Notes: a model not told the origin generated them from the letters alone. Numbered from the stretch's first letter, positions 16,506-25,699 are shown. The stretch is 64,000 nt of DNA from CAWACP01 sp963832965 (GCA_963832965.1 CAWHVW010000003.1:1674001-1738000); one strand, 5' to 3'. Numbers and translations: made by a program.

Positions 16506-16925
16506 TCAGGCCTTTCGCGGCCACACGAACTGCGAGCTTACCGACGGCCGGTGCGGGAACGGCTTGCGCGGGCGCGGTCTGGCTGCGGCCGCCGGCGCGC
16601 AGTGAACGTGAACATCCTCTTCGGTCAGGGCGTATGAGCCGGGCACGCTCTCGCTTTGACCGCGGCTCTCCACGGCCGCCGACAAGGCCTTCATGCACAG
16701 CGCCGGGAGGTCCTGATACTTCACCCGAAGACGGGTCACGATAGCCATGTCGGCGGTCATGGAGAGCCGAGTATGCTGTGCGATTTGTCCGGGACGCTTT
16801 TCGACGATGCCGTCAAACTGATAGAGGCGAGTGTTGCCCCGCTGCACGAATCCAACGTACGCAATCCTCACTCTCAGAGTATACGCCCTGGACGCTTGAG
16901 CCTGTTCATTACGGAAAGCAGGCAC
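16506..16925 (-). CDS. Unknown small protein, paralogue of 18009-18356
   Basis: This protein (139 residues from 16925, 121 from an alternative GTG at 16871) shares its core with the protein at 18009-18356: GFV.R....YQFDGI, a hydrophobic strand leading to RVKYQDLPALCMKAL, and a YALTEEDV segment before a basic tail (PRPRKPFPHRP). It is soluble, and I do not recognise it outside this pair. The region similar to the paralogue starts near the GTG at 16871, so the shorter form may be right. The paralogues lie on either side of the RRM gene. Confidence 0.55.
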   Translation of the reverse strand: MPAFRNEQAQASRAYTLRVRIAYVGFVQRGNTRLYQFDGIVEKRPGQIAQHTRLSMTADMAIVTRLRVKYQDLPALCMKALSAAVESRGQSESVPGSYALTEEDVHVHCAPAAAARPRPRKPFPHRPSVSSQFVWPRKA

Positions 16926-17100
16926 GGCCCTGCCCTACCCCACGGCAGATCGTCAGGCGTTGCGCAATTGGCGGCGTGCTATGCTTGAGTCGTCTTTGCC
17001 CTCGCCGCCGATTTACGCACTGTCCCACATTGTCCGGTCCTGCCGCCTTTGTCCGATCTTGCCCGATTAGCTGCTCTGCAAATTCAGAAAGAGTCTGGAA

Positions 17101-17382
17101 ATGAAGAATATTTTTGTAGGGAATCTCAGCTTCGGGGCGACCGAAGCTTCCATCCGTACTATGTTTGAACCGTACGGATCAGTGGACCGCGTGAACATTG
17201 TGACTGATCGCGATTCGGGCCAACCCAGAGGGTTTGCGTTTGTCGAGATGAGAAGCGATGACGAGGGCAACAAAGCAATCGGCGATCTGAACGGCAGAGA
17301 GCTCGATGGCAGAGCCCTGAACATCAACGAAGCGCGGCCGAAACCGGAGCGCGGATCGGGCGGCGGCCAGCGCCGCTGGTAG
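17101..17382 (+). CDS. RRM RNA-binding protein
   Basis: A 93-residue single-RRM protein. RNP2 is IFVGNL (residues 4-9) and RNP1 is RGFAFVEM (about 43-50), both intact. A short glycine/arginine-rich tail (PERGSGGGQRRW) follows. Such bacterial RRM proteins bind single-stranded RNA and are often cold-induced, acting in RNA folding or stability. A terminator follows at 17406. It is transcribed alone. Confidence 0.9.
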   Translation: MKNIFVGNLSFGATEASIRTMFEPYGSVDRVNIVTDRDSGQPRGFAFVEMRSDDEGNKAIGDLNGRELDGRALNINEARPKPERGSGGGQRRW

Positions 17383-17405
17383 TCCAGCCTGGCGTGTATT
17401 GAGTG

Positions 17406-17432
17406 GGGCGGCTCGCGAGGGCCGCCCTTGTT
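17406..17432 (+). terminator. Terminator after the RRM gene
   Basis: GGGCGGC and GCCGCCC form a perfect 7-bp GC stem with an 8-base loop, followed by a short TTGTT. It is 24 bp after the RRM stop codon, where a terminator is expected. Confidence 0.65.
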
Positions 17433-17595
17433 GGCCCCTGAGCTGCTGGACAAATCGGCACAATCAGCCCATACTGGTTGATGAGCGAGCGCTTCTGCTC
17501 ACTCGCAGGTCATCTGAGCTAAGTCAGATCATCTGATCCCCTCCTCTTAGGAGCCGGTCAAAACCAGGGAGTCGCCGTACTTTTTCCTGCCTCTT

Positions 17596-17826
17596 ATGAA
17601 ACGCGTCACGCTGAAACTAACCGTCGAAGAACTGAAGGTCCTGACCACCCTGGCATCGGATCAGTTATTCCGCAAGGAATTCATCGATCCGAAAATGCCC
17701 GGTTTTCGACCCGATTTTGACGGGCTCAAGCTGGGCAAGGCACTGGTGGGACGTTTGCGTCTGATGACCGACGAGGGCGCCGCGAAGAGAGCGCAGCTTC
17801 CCAAGATGAACGGAGCGCGATCTTGA
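17596..17826 (+). CDS. Small unknown protein
   Basis: A 76-residue protein (MKRVTLKLTVEELKVLTTLA...), helical and basic, with a DQLFRKEFIDPKMPG segment. It starts like a ribbon-helix-helix or other small regulatory protein, but no domain is certain. No clear ribosome-binding site precedes the ATG. Its stop codon overlaps a possible TTG start at 17823, in the frame of the next gene. Confidence 0.5.
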   Translation: MKRVTLKLTVEELKVLTTLASDQLFRKEFIDPKMPGFRPDFDGLKLGKALVGRLRLMTDEGAAKRAQLPKMNGARS

Positions 17827-18008
17827 AGACGCTGGTCCGCGACCATCTGCTCCCGCACCTACGGCACTGGCTGGGGCGCGGGCTGCAGGATGAGTTGAAA
17901 CCGGCGGATCGAGCGCATCAGTCCAGCGAGGAGTTTGCCGGGCGGCCGCTGGCCGCCACGAAGAAGACGGCGGATGGCGCGAAGACTATTTCTGTCAGGA
18001 GCACCAAG

Positions 18009-18356
18009 ATGAATTTCATCCTCAACGGCTTCACGGAGGAGACGGGATTCCGCGTGTTCGCATTCCAGGGCATAGGGGCGAATGGAACACGGTTGGATTA
18101 TACGGTGAGGGCCGATCTTGGCCTGATTCGTACTTACGGAATCCGGCTGCAGGATCTTCCTCTGTTATGCCGTGGAATGCTGGACCGGCTGCCGGAAGGC
18201 ACCGAAGCCTGCGCGGTGACCTTCACTGAGGAGGGAATGCGACTGGTGGCGGACACGCGCGCAGCGGAGCGCGATGCGGCCAGGCAGAGAAAGCCGCCAC
18301 GCCGGCCTCCCACCGAACAGCACGCCGCAACTGGCTGGCGCGCCGGGCAGCCGTAG
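18009..18356 (+). CDS. Unknown small protein, paralogue of 16506-16925
   Basis: A 115-residue protein starting MNFILNGFTEETGFRVFAFQ. It shares GF....FR.F.FQGI, IRLQDLPLLCRGML, VTFTEEGM and a basic C-terminal tail with the minus-strand protein at 16506-16925. ATG 18009 is chosen because AGGAG (17997-18001) lies seven bases upstream and the paralogue's similarity begins here. The frame is open back to a TTG at 17823 that overlaps the preceding stop, so a 177-residue form is possible. The function is unknown. Confidence 0.55.
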   Translation: MNFILNGFTEETGFRVFAFQGIGANGTRLDYTVRADLGLIRTYGIRLQDLPLLCRGMLDRLPEGTEACAVTFTEEGMRLVADTRAAERDAARQRKPPRRPPTEQHAATGWRAGQP

Positions 18357-18377
18357 CCCGGTATGTGAGAGGTCAGG

Positions 18378-18602
18378 ATGAACAAACGAATCGAAAAGCG
18401 GCACAAGCGTCAGGTCCTGCGGGCGAAGCAGCGGGTGCGGCTGTCGGAGCCGGATGTCCGGACACCGGAAGAGATCAAGGCCGCGCGCGAAGCCAGCCGC
18501 CCCGACTTCGGCCGGGTAGCCGGTTCCAGCTCCGTGCCATCGTTCCGGACAAGAACGGCTCCCACAACGGGCCGCGCCGCGAAGTCCGACCTTTCGGGTT
18601 AA
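18378..18602 (+). CDS. Small basic protein
   Basis: A 74-residue, very basic N-terminus (MNKRIEKRHKRQVLRAKQRV) followed by a helical RTPEEIKAAREASR segment and a Ser/Thr/Arg-rich end. It may bind nucleic acid. An AGGTCAGG purine stretch precedes the ATG. The stop codon overlaps the start of the next gene (TAATG). No named family. Confidence 0.45.
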   Translation: MNKRIEKRHKRQVLRAKQRVRLSEPDVRTPEEIKAAREASRPDFGRVAGSSSVPSFRTRTAPTTGRAAKSDLSG

Positions 18603-18793
18603 TGAATCGAGCTGAAATGAGTGTGTTTTCCGCGCGCTGTCCGCATTGCCGGTCCGTTGACTTCCGAGGCGTCGGCGTTCGAAACACCATGGAAAGCTTT
18701 GTGCATTTTATCCTTCTGCCTTACCGGTGCGCGCTGTGCGGCCACCACTTCTTTCTGTTCCGCTGGCTCGCCCCCGCCGCCGGTTCCGCCTGA
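18602..18793 (+). CDS. Small zinc-ribbon-like protein
   Basis: A 63-residue protein with two Cys pairs, CPHC (residues 12-15) and CALCGHHFF (about 43-51), the layout of a zinc ribbon. The middle part (MESFVHFILLPYRC) is hydrophobic. It sits 3 bp upstream of the SagB-like gene and shares a stop/start overlap with the preceding small gene, so the three are probably one transcript. ATG 18617 is an alternative start. Confidence 0.5.
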   Translation: MNRAEMSVFSARCPHCRSVDFRGVGVRNTMESFVHFILLPYRCALCGHHFFLFRWLAPAAGSA

Positions 18794-18796
18794 CGG

Positions 18797-20269
18797 ATGA
18801 ACTGGCGCGAGTATCACGAACTCACCAGTCATAGCGTGGAATCGCTGCGCCGGGCGCTACACGCGCTCGATTGGGAGAACATGCCCGATCCGTTCCGGCA
18901 CTACGAGGGCGCGCCGGTTATGGACCTTCCCGCGGACCCTCCAGCTCCCGGGATTCCTGCGCTCGCGGTACTTCGGGGCGCGCATGGCTCGACGCAAGCC
19001 GGAGACGGCGCGGCTTTTCTTTCACAACTGCTGTTCTATTCGGCGGCGATCAGCGCGTCCAAGCGGGTTCCCTCCCTGGCATATCGTTACGCGCTGCGCG
19101 TGAATCCTTCTTCCGGCAATCTGCACCCGACGGAGTTTCACTTTCTCACGCGAGGGCTTGCGCAGTGGGCGGACGGCCTGTATCATTACCGCCCGTCTTC
19201 ACACATGGCCGAGCAGCGGGCCATCGGGCCTTTGGAAATGGAAGCGGCCGGCGATTCGCCTGTCGTGTTTATCCTCACCAGCATTGCCTGGCGGGAGGCG
19301 TGGAAGTACCGGGATCGCGCCTACCGCTATTGTCTTCACGACATGGGGCATGCATGGCAGTCCCTCGCGCTGGCGGCTCGAGCTATGGGCTGCGACAGCT
19401 TCGCGGTGGGCCATTTCCCGGACGACGAGGTCGCCCGGTCCTGCCGTCTCCATGCGGACGAGTGGCCGATGCTGATTGTGCGGTTGTTCGGGAAATCGAT
19501 TCCGGTGGGCGGTTCCGGCAACACGGTGCCGCGGTGGTTTGGCGGCGTGGCCAACCGGCTATCGAGCTTTGAGGTGCCTTATCCGCGCATTGAAGAGATC
19601 CACGCGGCCACGAAGGTAAACGATCGAGGACTGATCGCCACGGGCGAACCGCCGCCGTCGGGCTCGGGCGACGTCCGGCTGCCCCCTGCGGCCTCATCGG
19701 ATCGCGCTTTTGGCGAGGTGGTCCGCCGGCGGCGGTCGGCGCTCGATTTCCGGGGTGGGAATGAAGAGATAACTCTCGCTCAGCTCTCGGCCATTCTCGC
19801 GGTCGCGGCGCAGCCGCTTTCTTCCGATTTCGGCGGCGCTCGTTTTATCCAGCTCTATCTGTATGCGCACCGTGTGGAGGAACTGGAACGCGGCGTGTAT
19901 CGGTACTGGCCGGAATACGGCGAGCTGGAATCGATACGGTCCGGCGATCAGCGTGTCGTTGCCGCCGGACTCAGTCTGGGGCAGGACCTCGCCGGCAACG
20001 CCTGCGTGGCTTTCTCAATGGTTGCCGATCTGGAACGCGCCGCTCGCGCGCACGGCAACCGCGGCTACCGCTACGCGCATTTTGAAGCTGGCGCGATGGG
20101 GCAGCGGCTCTATCTGGGCGCGGAAGCGCTGGGACTGGGCGCCACGGGAATTGGTGCGTTCTTCGATGGGGAGGTACACCGGTATTTGAGTCTCGATTCC
20201 AGCGAGCGCCAGGTGGTGTATCATTTCGCGATCGGCTACCCGGTTCCCGACCCGCGGCTGAGCGCGTGA
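18797..20269 (+). CDS. Tandem-domain SagB/ThcOx-type nitroreductase
   Basis: A 490-residue protein made of two consecutive nitroreductase-like domains of the SagB/ThcOx family. The first (about 70-250) has RYALRVNPSSGNLHPTEFHF and SLALAARAMGCDSFAVG. The second (about 300-485) has VVRRRRSALDFRGGNEEITL, HFEAGAMGQRLYLGAEALGL and GIGAFFDGEVHRYL. FMN-dependent SagB enzymes oxidise azolines to azoles in peptide natural products, but most stand-alone tandem versions have no known substrate. No cyclodehydratase or precursor peptide is evident nearby. In some tandem members one domain has lost flavin binding. Confidence 0.8.
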   Translation: MNWREYHELTSHSVESLRRALHALDWENMPDPFRHYEGAPVMDLPADPPAPGIPALAVLRGAHGSTQAGDGAAFLSQLLFYSAAISASKRVPSLAYRYALRVNPSSGNLHPTEFHFLTRGLAQWADGLYHYRPSSHMAEQRAIGPLEMEAAGDSPVVFILTSIAWREAWKYRDRAYRYCLHDMGHAWQSLALAARAMGCDSFAVGHFPDDEVARSCRLHADEWPMLIVRLFGKSIPVGGSGNTVPRWFGGVANRLSSFEVPYPRIEEIHAATKVNDRGLIATGEPPPSGSGDVRLPPAASSDRAFGEVVRRRRSALDFRGGNEEITLAQLSAILAVAAQPLSSDFGGARFIQLYLYAHRVEELERGVYRYWPEYGELESIRSGDQRVVAAGLSLGQDLAGNACVAFSMVADLERAARAHGNRGYRYAHFEAGAMGQRLYLGAEALGLGATGIGAFFDGEVHRYLSLDSSERQVVYHFAIGYPVPDPRLSA

Positions 20270-20374
20270 TTTGCCGCGAATACGCCGAAACCCAACAATG
20301 TGGCTGCGCGTCGAGTAGCCAGGCACGAGCAAGGCGCCTGCAACAAGAGAGTACGATCATACTGGAGCGGCTTC

Positions 20375-23300
20375 ATGAACGCCTGTCTTTTGCGTTGCTT
20401 TGTCGTAATTCTCATATCCGCGGTTGCCTCGGCACAATCGGCGGCGCCTTCGAGTGACAACGCCGTCAACTTCAAGGCGCAAACGAACCTGGTACTGGTG
20501 CCGGTGGTGGTGCGCGACGCCAAAGGAAATGCGGTTGGAAATCTGCGCAAGGAGGATTTTCAACTTTTCGACAAGGGAAACGCCCAGATAATCACCAGTT
20601 TTACGGTGGAGGAGACGTCGAGCAAGATCGCGGAAGATCGGAGCGTGGCGGTTAGCGAGTCGGCCGCGACGGAGGTTACTTCAGCAACCGGAAACGAGAA
20701 TGCCATGCCGATAGCTATCCCGGACCGCTTCGTCGCCCTGCTAATCGACGATCTGCACCTGGAGATTGGCGGACCTGGAGACCCTCCTCCCGGCATGATG
20801 CGGATGGGCGAATTGGTGGCTATTCGCAAAGCGGCGCTGAAGTACATTGATGCGCTGCGCCCTGCCGACCGGATCGCGATATTCACAACGTCCGGACTGC
20901 AAGTGCAGGATTTCACTTCGGATCGAAAGAAGCTGCGGGAGGCTGTCGCGAAGGTGGGCCCGCAACACCCCCTGCTTCCGACAATTGGGGGCTCGGATCT
21001 GAATAGCGTCGTCACTCAACACGACTCGCAGAGGATTATCATTCAATCCGGCGACATCATCACCCGGATGGCGAACCTGCCTGGTCAACATACTGTGGTT
21101 CTCCTTTCGCCCGGTATGGCGCTGCATGAAGAGGGCGCTTCCCCGTGGTCTCAGATACCGGAAACCATGGCGCTGATCGACCATGCCATTCGCTCACACG
21201 TAGTGATCAACAGCCTGGATACGCGGGGCCTTTATCCCGTGTCTAACGGTGTCTTCAGTGAGTTTCTGGCGCGGGTTGCCGACGGCACCGGTGGACGCTT
21301 TATCCGGGATACCAACGATATGGACAACAATTTGCGCCAGCTCGCCGAGGCTCCAAAATACATCTACGTTCTTGGGTTTTCACCGGAAGCACCCAAGCCG
21401 GATGGCAGTTTTCACGCGCTGAGCGTGAAGCTTCAAAACGGCAAAGGGCTGGAGTTGGAAGCCCGCAAGGGATATTGGGCTCCTGACGCGACGGAACTGG
21501 CGCGGAGACAGACTCAGCCGGCTCCAGCCGGTGTGGCGGACACCCCGCAGGTGAGCGAGACGGAAACGAAGGAGGTCGCGGAAGCGATTGGCGTTGGGCC
21601 GTTTTCCTCGAATGACGCGGTCAGCTTCAAGGCGGAAACGAATCTCGTGCTTGTGCCGGTGGTAGTGCGCGATGGCAGCGGAAACGCGGTCGGGAATTTG
21701 CGCAAAGAGGACTTTCAGCTCTTCGACAGAGGAAAACCCCAGGTAATCAAGAATTTCAAGGTGGAGAAGAGCTCCGGGCAGATGGCCGGTGACAGGAGCG
21801 TCCCGAACGGTGATAAATCGGGAGCATTGGCCGCACCTATGGCCATTCCGGATCGCTTCGTCGCGCTGGTGTTCGACGACTATCACTTGAAGATATGCGC
21901 CCTGTGTCCGGACGCCGGCTGGCTGGTGTGGTCCCGGGATGCCGCCCGGCGCTACATCGCAACGCTGCGGCCATCGGATCGCGTGGCAGTTCTTACCACC
22001 ACTGGGGAGACCGCGCTGGATTTCACCAGCGACCGCGCAAAGCTGGAGGAGACGCTGCTGAAGGTGCACCTCAGCACGGAAAAGGACGCGGTCGAGTTGG
22101 AGTCGCGGCGCTCTCTCGGACAATTGCAGGACATCGTGAAGCGGATTTCAGTGGAACCCGGACAACGGACCATTGTTCTACTCTCGCCGGGATTCCAGAT
22201 GCGCGTGGAGCCGGCGTGGAGCCTGCTGCCGGACACGATGGCCCTTATCAACCGCGCCATCCAGACCGGCATTGTGATCAACGCGCTGAATGTGCGTGGA
22301 CTTGAGCCGGGAGGCAACGGCCCGGACGAGGTGTTGTTCCGCCTGGCCGACGGGACCGGCGGCACTTACGTTCGCGACGAGAACGACTATGATTCGGCAC
22401 TCTATCAGTTGGCCGCGGCGCCGGAATACCGCTACATCCTGGGCTTCTCGCCCGACGACCTTAAGCAGGACGGTAGCCTGCACAATCTGAAGATCTCGCT
22501 GATGCACGGGCACGGGCTCGAAGTGCAGGCCCGCCGCGCATATTGGGATGCGAATCCGGCGGGGGCAACGGTGGAGACCGCCAAAGGCAAGAGCGCCCCG
22601 GAAATTCCTCAGGCGAGCGAGAAGGAGACGAAAGAGGTTGCCGAAGCGATCGGCGCGGCGGCCGAAGCGACGGTGGTGATAGCGCCCGCGCCAGCGCCGT
22701 CGAACGCCGAAGAGATTTCGACACATGACGTGCCGGTCACGTTCAAGGCTCAGACCAACCTGGTGGAGGTTCCTGTCGTGGTACGCGACAGTGAGGGGCA
22801 CGCTGTGGGAGATCTCCGCAAGGAAGACTTCCGCCTCTTCGACAAAGGCAAGCGGCAGGACATCGCTAAGTTCTCCGTGGAGAAGGCGGCCGGACCGGCT
22901 ACAGCGGAAACGCCCGCGCACAGGGCAAGCCCATCCGGCACCGCCAGGGCCGGCGTTACCACGCAGGTCGCGCCAGGCCGCTTCATTGCCTTTGTCTTCG
23001 ACGACGTGCATATCGAGTTCAAGGATTTGCCGCAGGTGCGGGATGCCGTCCGGCGGTATCTTGGCGCGTCTGTCCAGCCGGGGGATCGCGTCGCGCTGTT
23101 CACTACCTCGGGCAAGATCGCGATCGACTTCACGGACAAAACAGCCACTCTGGATGAGGCGCTGCTCAGGATTCGTCCCAGCCCGTATACCTCTTCGGCG
23201 CTCCGCTCGTGTTTCTACGTCAGCTATTTCCAGGCTGTTCAGATTGAGCAGCAGGTTTCGCTGCACCCCTCAGCCGACGATGTGAGCCGTTCCGTTGCGC

Positions 23301-24349
23301 TCAAGACGGCCGTTTACGATGCCGCGCGGTGTGTCCCAGGGGCGGACGCTTTCGATGTCGCGGTGCAGGAAGTCCGCGATTCTTTCCTCAACGGTAAACA
23401 GGAGACGCGGGCCAATCTCATGACGCTGAGCAATCTTGTGCGGCGAATGGCGCTGATGCCCGGTCAGCGGCGCATCGTGCTGGCGTCGCCGGGGTTCTTC
23501 GTTTCACCCGATCTCCAGGATCAGGGGTCCGACCTGATTGCCCTGGCCATCCGTTCGAAAGTCCTCATCAGCACGATTGATGCGCGCGGCGTATGGACCA
23601 GCGGGGTGTTCGAGGCGAGCGAGCCCAGCAATACCGGCCCGCCTCCGCCGGATGTGATCACGTTCAAAGAGTCGGAAGGCACTGTCGCCGACGACGAACT
23701 CGTCGCGCTGGCGGAGGGAACCGGCGGAACGGCAAACTTCAACAACGATTTCGACGGCGGCGTCCGCAAAGCCGCGGCAGCGCCCGAATATCTCTACGTG
23801 CTCGGATTCGCGCCGCAGAATCTGAAACCCGACGGAAGCTTCCATCCCTTGAAAGTAACCTTGAACTCGGGGGAGAAAGTGAGTCTGCAGGTGCGCCGCG
23901 GTTACTGGGCGCCGCGGCACGCCGAGGACGCGGGCGCGGTCACCAAGCAGGAGCTTGAAGACGCGGTCTTCTCGCGCGACGAGATCCACAATCTTCCGGT
24001 GGAGATGCACACGCAGGTGACGAAAGCCGACAGCGGAGAGAAGCTGAATGTTCTGACCAGCGTGGACCTCAAGCTGATCCACCTGCGCAAAGAGGATGAC
24101 CGCAATCGCAACGATCTGACAATTGTTGCAGCGGTGTTCGATCCCAATGGCAATTTCATCGCCGGCACCGAGAAGATTCTGCAGCTTCGGCTGCGCGACG
24201 CGACAGTGCAGGCGCTGGAACAAAAGCCTCCGGTGACCATCCCCACAGATTTCGACATGAAGGCCGGCGCGTATCTGGTCCGGCTGGTGGTGCGCGACGC
24301 CGAGGGACAGCAGCTCACGGCGGAGAACGCGGCGGTCCAAATCCCGTAA
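20375..24349 (+). CDS. Secreted protein with three acidobacterial VWFA-related domains
   Basis: A 1324-residue secreted protein. ATG 20375 has GGAG seven bases upstream and opens a signal peptide (FVVILISAVASA). It contains three tandem copies (about residues 30-365, 415-720 and 790-1175) of the acidobacterial VWFA-related domain, each starting like TNLVLVPVVVRDAKGNAVGN and KEDFQLFDKG and ending YVLGFSP...ARKGYWAP. Linkers between copies also repeat (ETKEVAEAIG), so the duplication was recent. The last 150 residues form a separate beta-rich domain. The usual MIDAS DxSxS is replaced by IDDLHLE-like sequence. These domains are largely restricted to Acidobacteriota and their role is unknown; extracellular adhesion is a guess. 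Confidence 0.85.
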   Translation: MNACLLRCFVVILISAVASAQSAAPSSDNAVNFKAQTNLVLVPVVVRDAKGNAVGNLRKEDFQLFDKGNAQIITSFTVEETSSKIAEDRSVAVSESAATEVTSATGNENAMPIAIPDRFVALLIDDLHLEIGGPGDPPPGMMRMGELVAIRKAALKYIDALRPADRIAIFTTSGLQVQDFTSDRKKLREAVAKVGPQHPLLPTIGGSDLNSVVTQHDSQRIIIQSGDIITRMANLPGQHTVVLLSPGMALHEEGASPWSQIPETMALIDHAIRSHVVINSLDTRGLYPVSNGVFSEFLARVADGTGGRFIRDTNDMDNNLRQLAEAPKYIYVLGFSPEAPKPDGSFHALSVKLQNGKGLELEARKGYWAPDATELARRQTQPAPAGVADTPQVSETETKEVAEAIGVGPFSSNDAVSFKAETNLVLVPVVVRDGSGNAVGNLRKEDFQLFDRGKPQVIKNFKVEKSSGQMAGDRSVPNGDKSGALAAPMAIPDRFVALVFDDYHLKICALCPDAGWLVWSRDAARRYIATLRPSDRVAVLTTTGETALDFTSDRAKLEETLLKVHLSTEKDAVELESRRSLGQLQDIVKRISVEPGQRTIVLLSPGFQMRVEPAWSLLPDTMALINRAIQTGIVINALNVRGLEPGGNGPDEVLFRLADGTGGTYVRDENDYDSALYQLAAAPEYRYILGFSPDDLKQDGSLHNLKISLMHGHGLEVQARRAYWDANPAGATVETAKGKSAPEIPQASEKETKEVAEAIGAAAEATVVIAPAPAPSNAEEISTHDVPVTFKAQTNLVEVPVVVRDSEGHAVGDLRKEDFRLFDKGKRQDIAKFSVEKAAGPATAETPAHRASPSGTARAGVTTQVAPGRFIAFVFDDVHIEFKDLPQVRDAVRRYLGASVQPGDRVALFTTSGKIAIDFTDKTATLDEALLRIRPSPYTSSALRSCFYVSYFQAVQIEQQVSLHPSADDVSRSVALKTAVYDAARCVPGADAFDVAVQEVRDSFLNGKQETRANLMTLSNLVRRMALMPGQRRIVLASPGFFVSPDLQDQGSDLIALAIRSKVLISTIDARGVWTSGVFEASEPSNTGPPPPDVITFKESEGTVADDELVALAEGTGGTANFNNDFDGGVRKAAAAPEYLYVLGFAPQNLKPDGSFHPLKVTLNSGEKVSLQVRRGYWAPRHAEDAGAVTKQELEDAVFSRDEIHNLPVEMHTQVTKADSGEKLNVLTSVDLKLIHLRKEDDRNRNDLTIVAAVFDPNGNFIAGTEKILQLRLRDATVQALEQKPPVTIPTDFDMKAGAYLVRLVVRDAEGQQLTAENAAVQIP

Positions 24350-24371
24350 GATGGTGGGCGGAGCGTAAGTC

Positions 24372-25400
24372 ATGCGCACCTCCCTGTTGATTGCGATCAC
24401 CGTGATTTCGTTTTCCGGCGCGGCCGCGCAGACGGACTCCGGTGAGACGTTCAAATCGGGCGTCACCGTGATCCAGGTCCCGGTGACCGTTCGCGATCGC
24501 GACGGCAATGTCGTGAGCAATCTTGGCAAAGACGACTTTCAGCTCTTCGACAACGGGAAGCGGCAGGAAATTGTCAGTTTCTCCGTGGAGACTCCTGGGA
24601 GCCAGGCCGCTCCGGACCGTTCCCTGCCCGACGCGAACGCGCCACAATCCGCCGAAACCAAGGGGATGGAAATGCCAGGGCGTTTCGTCGCGTACTTCTT
24701 CGACGACCGCTCGATTCGGGAAATAGGAGATCTCACACGCGTTCGCAATGCCGCCGCGGAACAATTCGCCGCGTTGCAGCCCGGTGATCGCGCGGCAATC
24801 TTCACCTCGTCGTGCCAGGGGGCAATTGATTTCACGAACGACCGGCCGAAGCTCCAGGAGGCGGTATCGCGGCTGGGGCTGCATCCCACGCCCGTTTGCC
24901 GCGTGCCACCGCCGCAGAAAATCCAACTGGAGTTGTTGAAGGCCCTTGTGCACAAGATGGCCAACCTTCCCGCGCGCCGGGATATCGTCCTTATCTCGCC
25001 CGGTTTTTTCGTCGGGGCCGATCGCGCCAGTGAACAAGCGGCCCTGATTGACGCCGCGGTCCATTCCAAGGTTTCAATCAGCACCATCGACATGATGGAG
25101 TCGACGGGGTATGACTCGCAGGACCCCGAATACGCCCAGGCGTACCGTGGCATGAATCCTACGAATCCCGAAGTGCTGGTCGAACTGGCTCATGGGACCG
25201 GCGGGACGTACGTATCCGGTAGCGACTACGCCCTGAGCTTCCGTAAGCTGTCAACGCCGGAAAGTCACTACCTGCTGGGCTTCATCCCGACGGCCCAAGC
25301 CGACGGCAGTTTTCACAAGTTGAAAGTCAAGCTGGACAACTCGCGCAAGTTGAGCGTCGAGGCTCGCAGCGGATACGTTGCTTCGAAAAGCGCCGAATAA
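24372..25400 (+). CDS. Secreted single-copy VWFA-related domain protein
   Basis: A 342-residue protein with a signal peptide (MRTSLLIAITVISFSGAAAQ) and one acidobacterial VWFA-related domain (VTVIQVPVTVRDRDGNVVSN ... KDDFQLFDNG ... YLLGFIPT ... ARSGYVASKS). It is 22 bp downstream of the triple-domain gene and clearly related, so it may represent the unit from which the tandem grew or a partner. Its stop codon overlaps the next start (TAATG), so the genes form an operon. Confidence 0.85.
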   Translation: MRTSLLIAITVISFSGAAAQTDSGETFKSGVTVIQVPVTVRDRDGNVVSNLGKDDFQLFDNGKRQEIVSFSVETPGSQAAPDRSLPDANAPQSAETKGMEMPGRFVAYFFDDRSIREIGDLTRVRNAAAEQFAALQPGDRAAIFTSSCQGAIDFTNDRPKLQEAVSRLGLHPTPVCRVPPPQKIQLELLKALVHKMANLPARRDIVLISPGFFVGADRASEQAALIDAAVHSKVSISTIDMMESTGYDSQDPEYAQAYRGMNPTNPEVLVELAHGTGGTYVSGSDYALSFRKLSTPESHYLLGFIPTAQADGSFHKLKVKLDNSRKLSVEARSGYVASKSAE

Positions 25401-25699
25401 TGAGCGGCGCAGTGGGAATTCTGGTGCACGGGGACAACCACTTCATCGTGCGTGGTCCTTTGCCACGGCGCGAGGACGCGCTTGCTCTGGTCCGGCACTG
25501 GTCGGTGATTCAAATCGGGAAGGCGTGCCCACCTTCCCTGAAAGAATGGCGGATCAGCTCACGAGAGTTTCGGGAAGACCTTGCGTGGGCGGTGGTTGTG
25601 CCCGGAGATGGCGAGATCTCCACTCCGGTAACGGATTTACTGCGCGAGCTGTCCGAGCGTGGGATCAATGTCCACGATTCTCGCTTCGAATGTTGGTAA
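25400..25699 (+). CDS. Small unknown protein, coupled to the VWFA genes
   Basis: A 99-residue soluble protein (GILVHGDNHFIVRGPLPRRE; KEWRISSREFREDLAWAVVV). It starts within the stop codon of the VWFA-related gene, and its last 35 bp overlap the 3' end of the convergent glycosyltransferase gene. No domain is recognised. Coupling suggests a role linked to the VWFA proteins, but it has no signal peptide. Confidence 0.55.
   Translation: MSGAVGILVHGDNHFIVRGPLPRREDALALVRHWSVIQIGKACPPSLKEWRISSREFREDLAWAVVVPGDGEISTPVTDLLRELSERGINVHDSRFECW

Noticed and set aside
17823..18008. Coding extension of the protein at 18009 back to TTG 17823
   Set aside because: The TTGA overlap with the previous gene is attractive, but AGGAG seven bases before ATG 18009 and the extent of similarity to the paralogue favour the shorter form. 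The extension is left as an alternative only.
20700..25000. Minus-strand open frames of 150-360 codons opposite the VWFA genes
   Set aside because: They mirror the conserved VWFA codons and repeat in step with the three tandem domains; they have no independent support.
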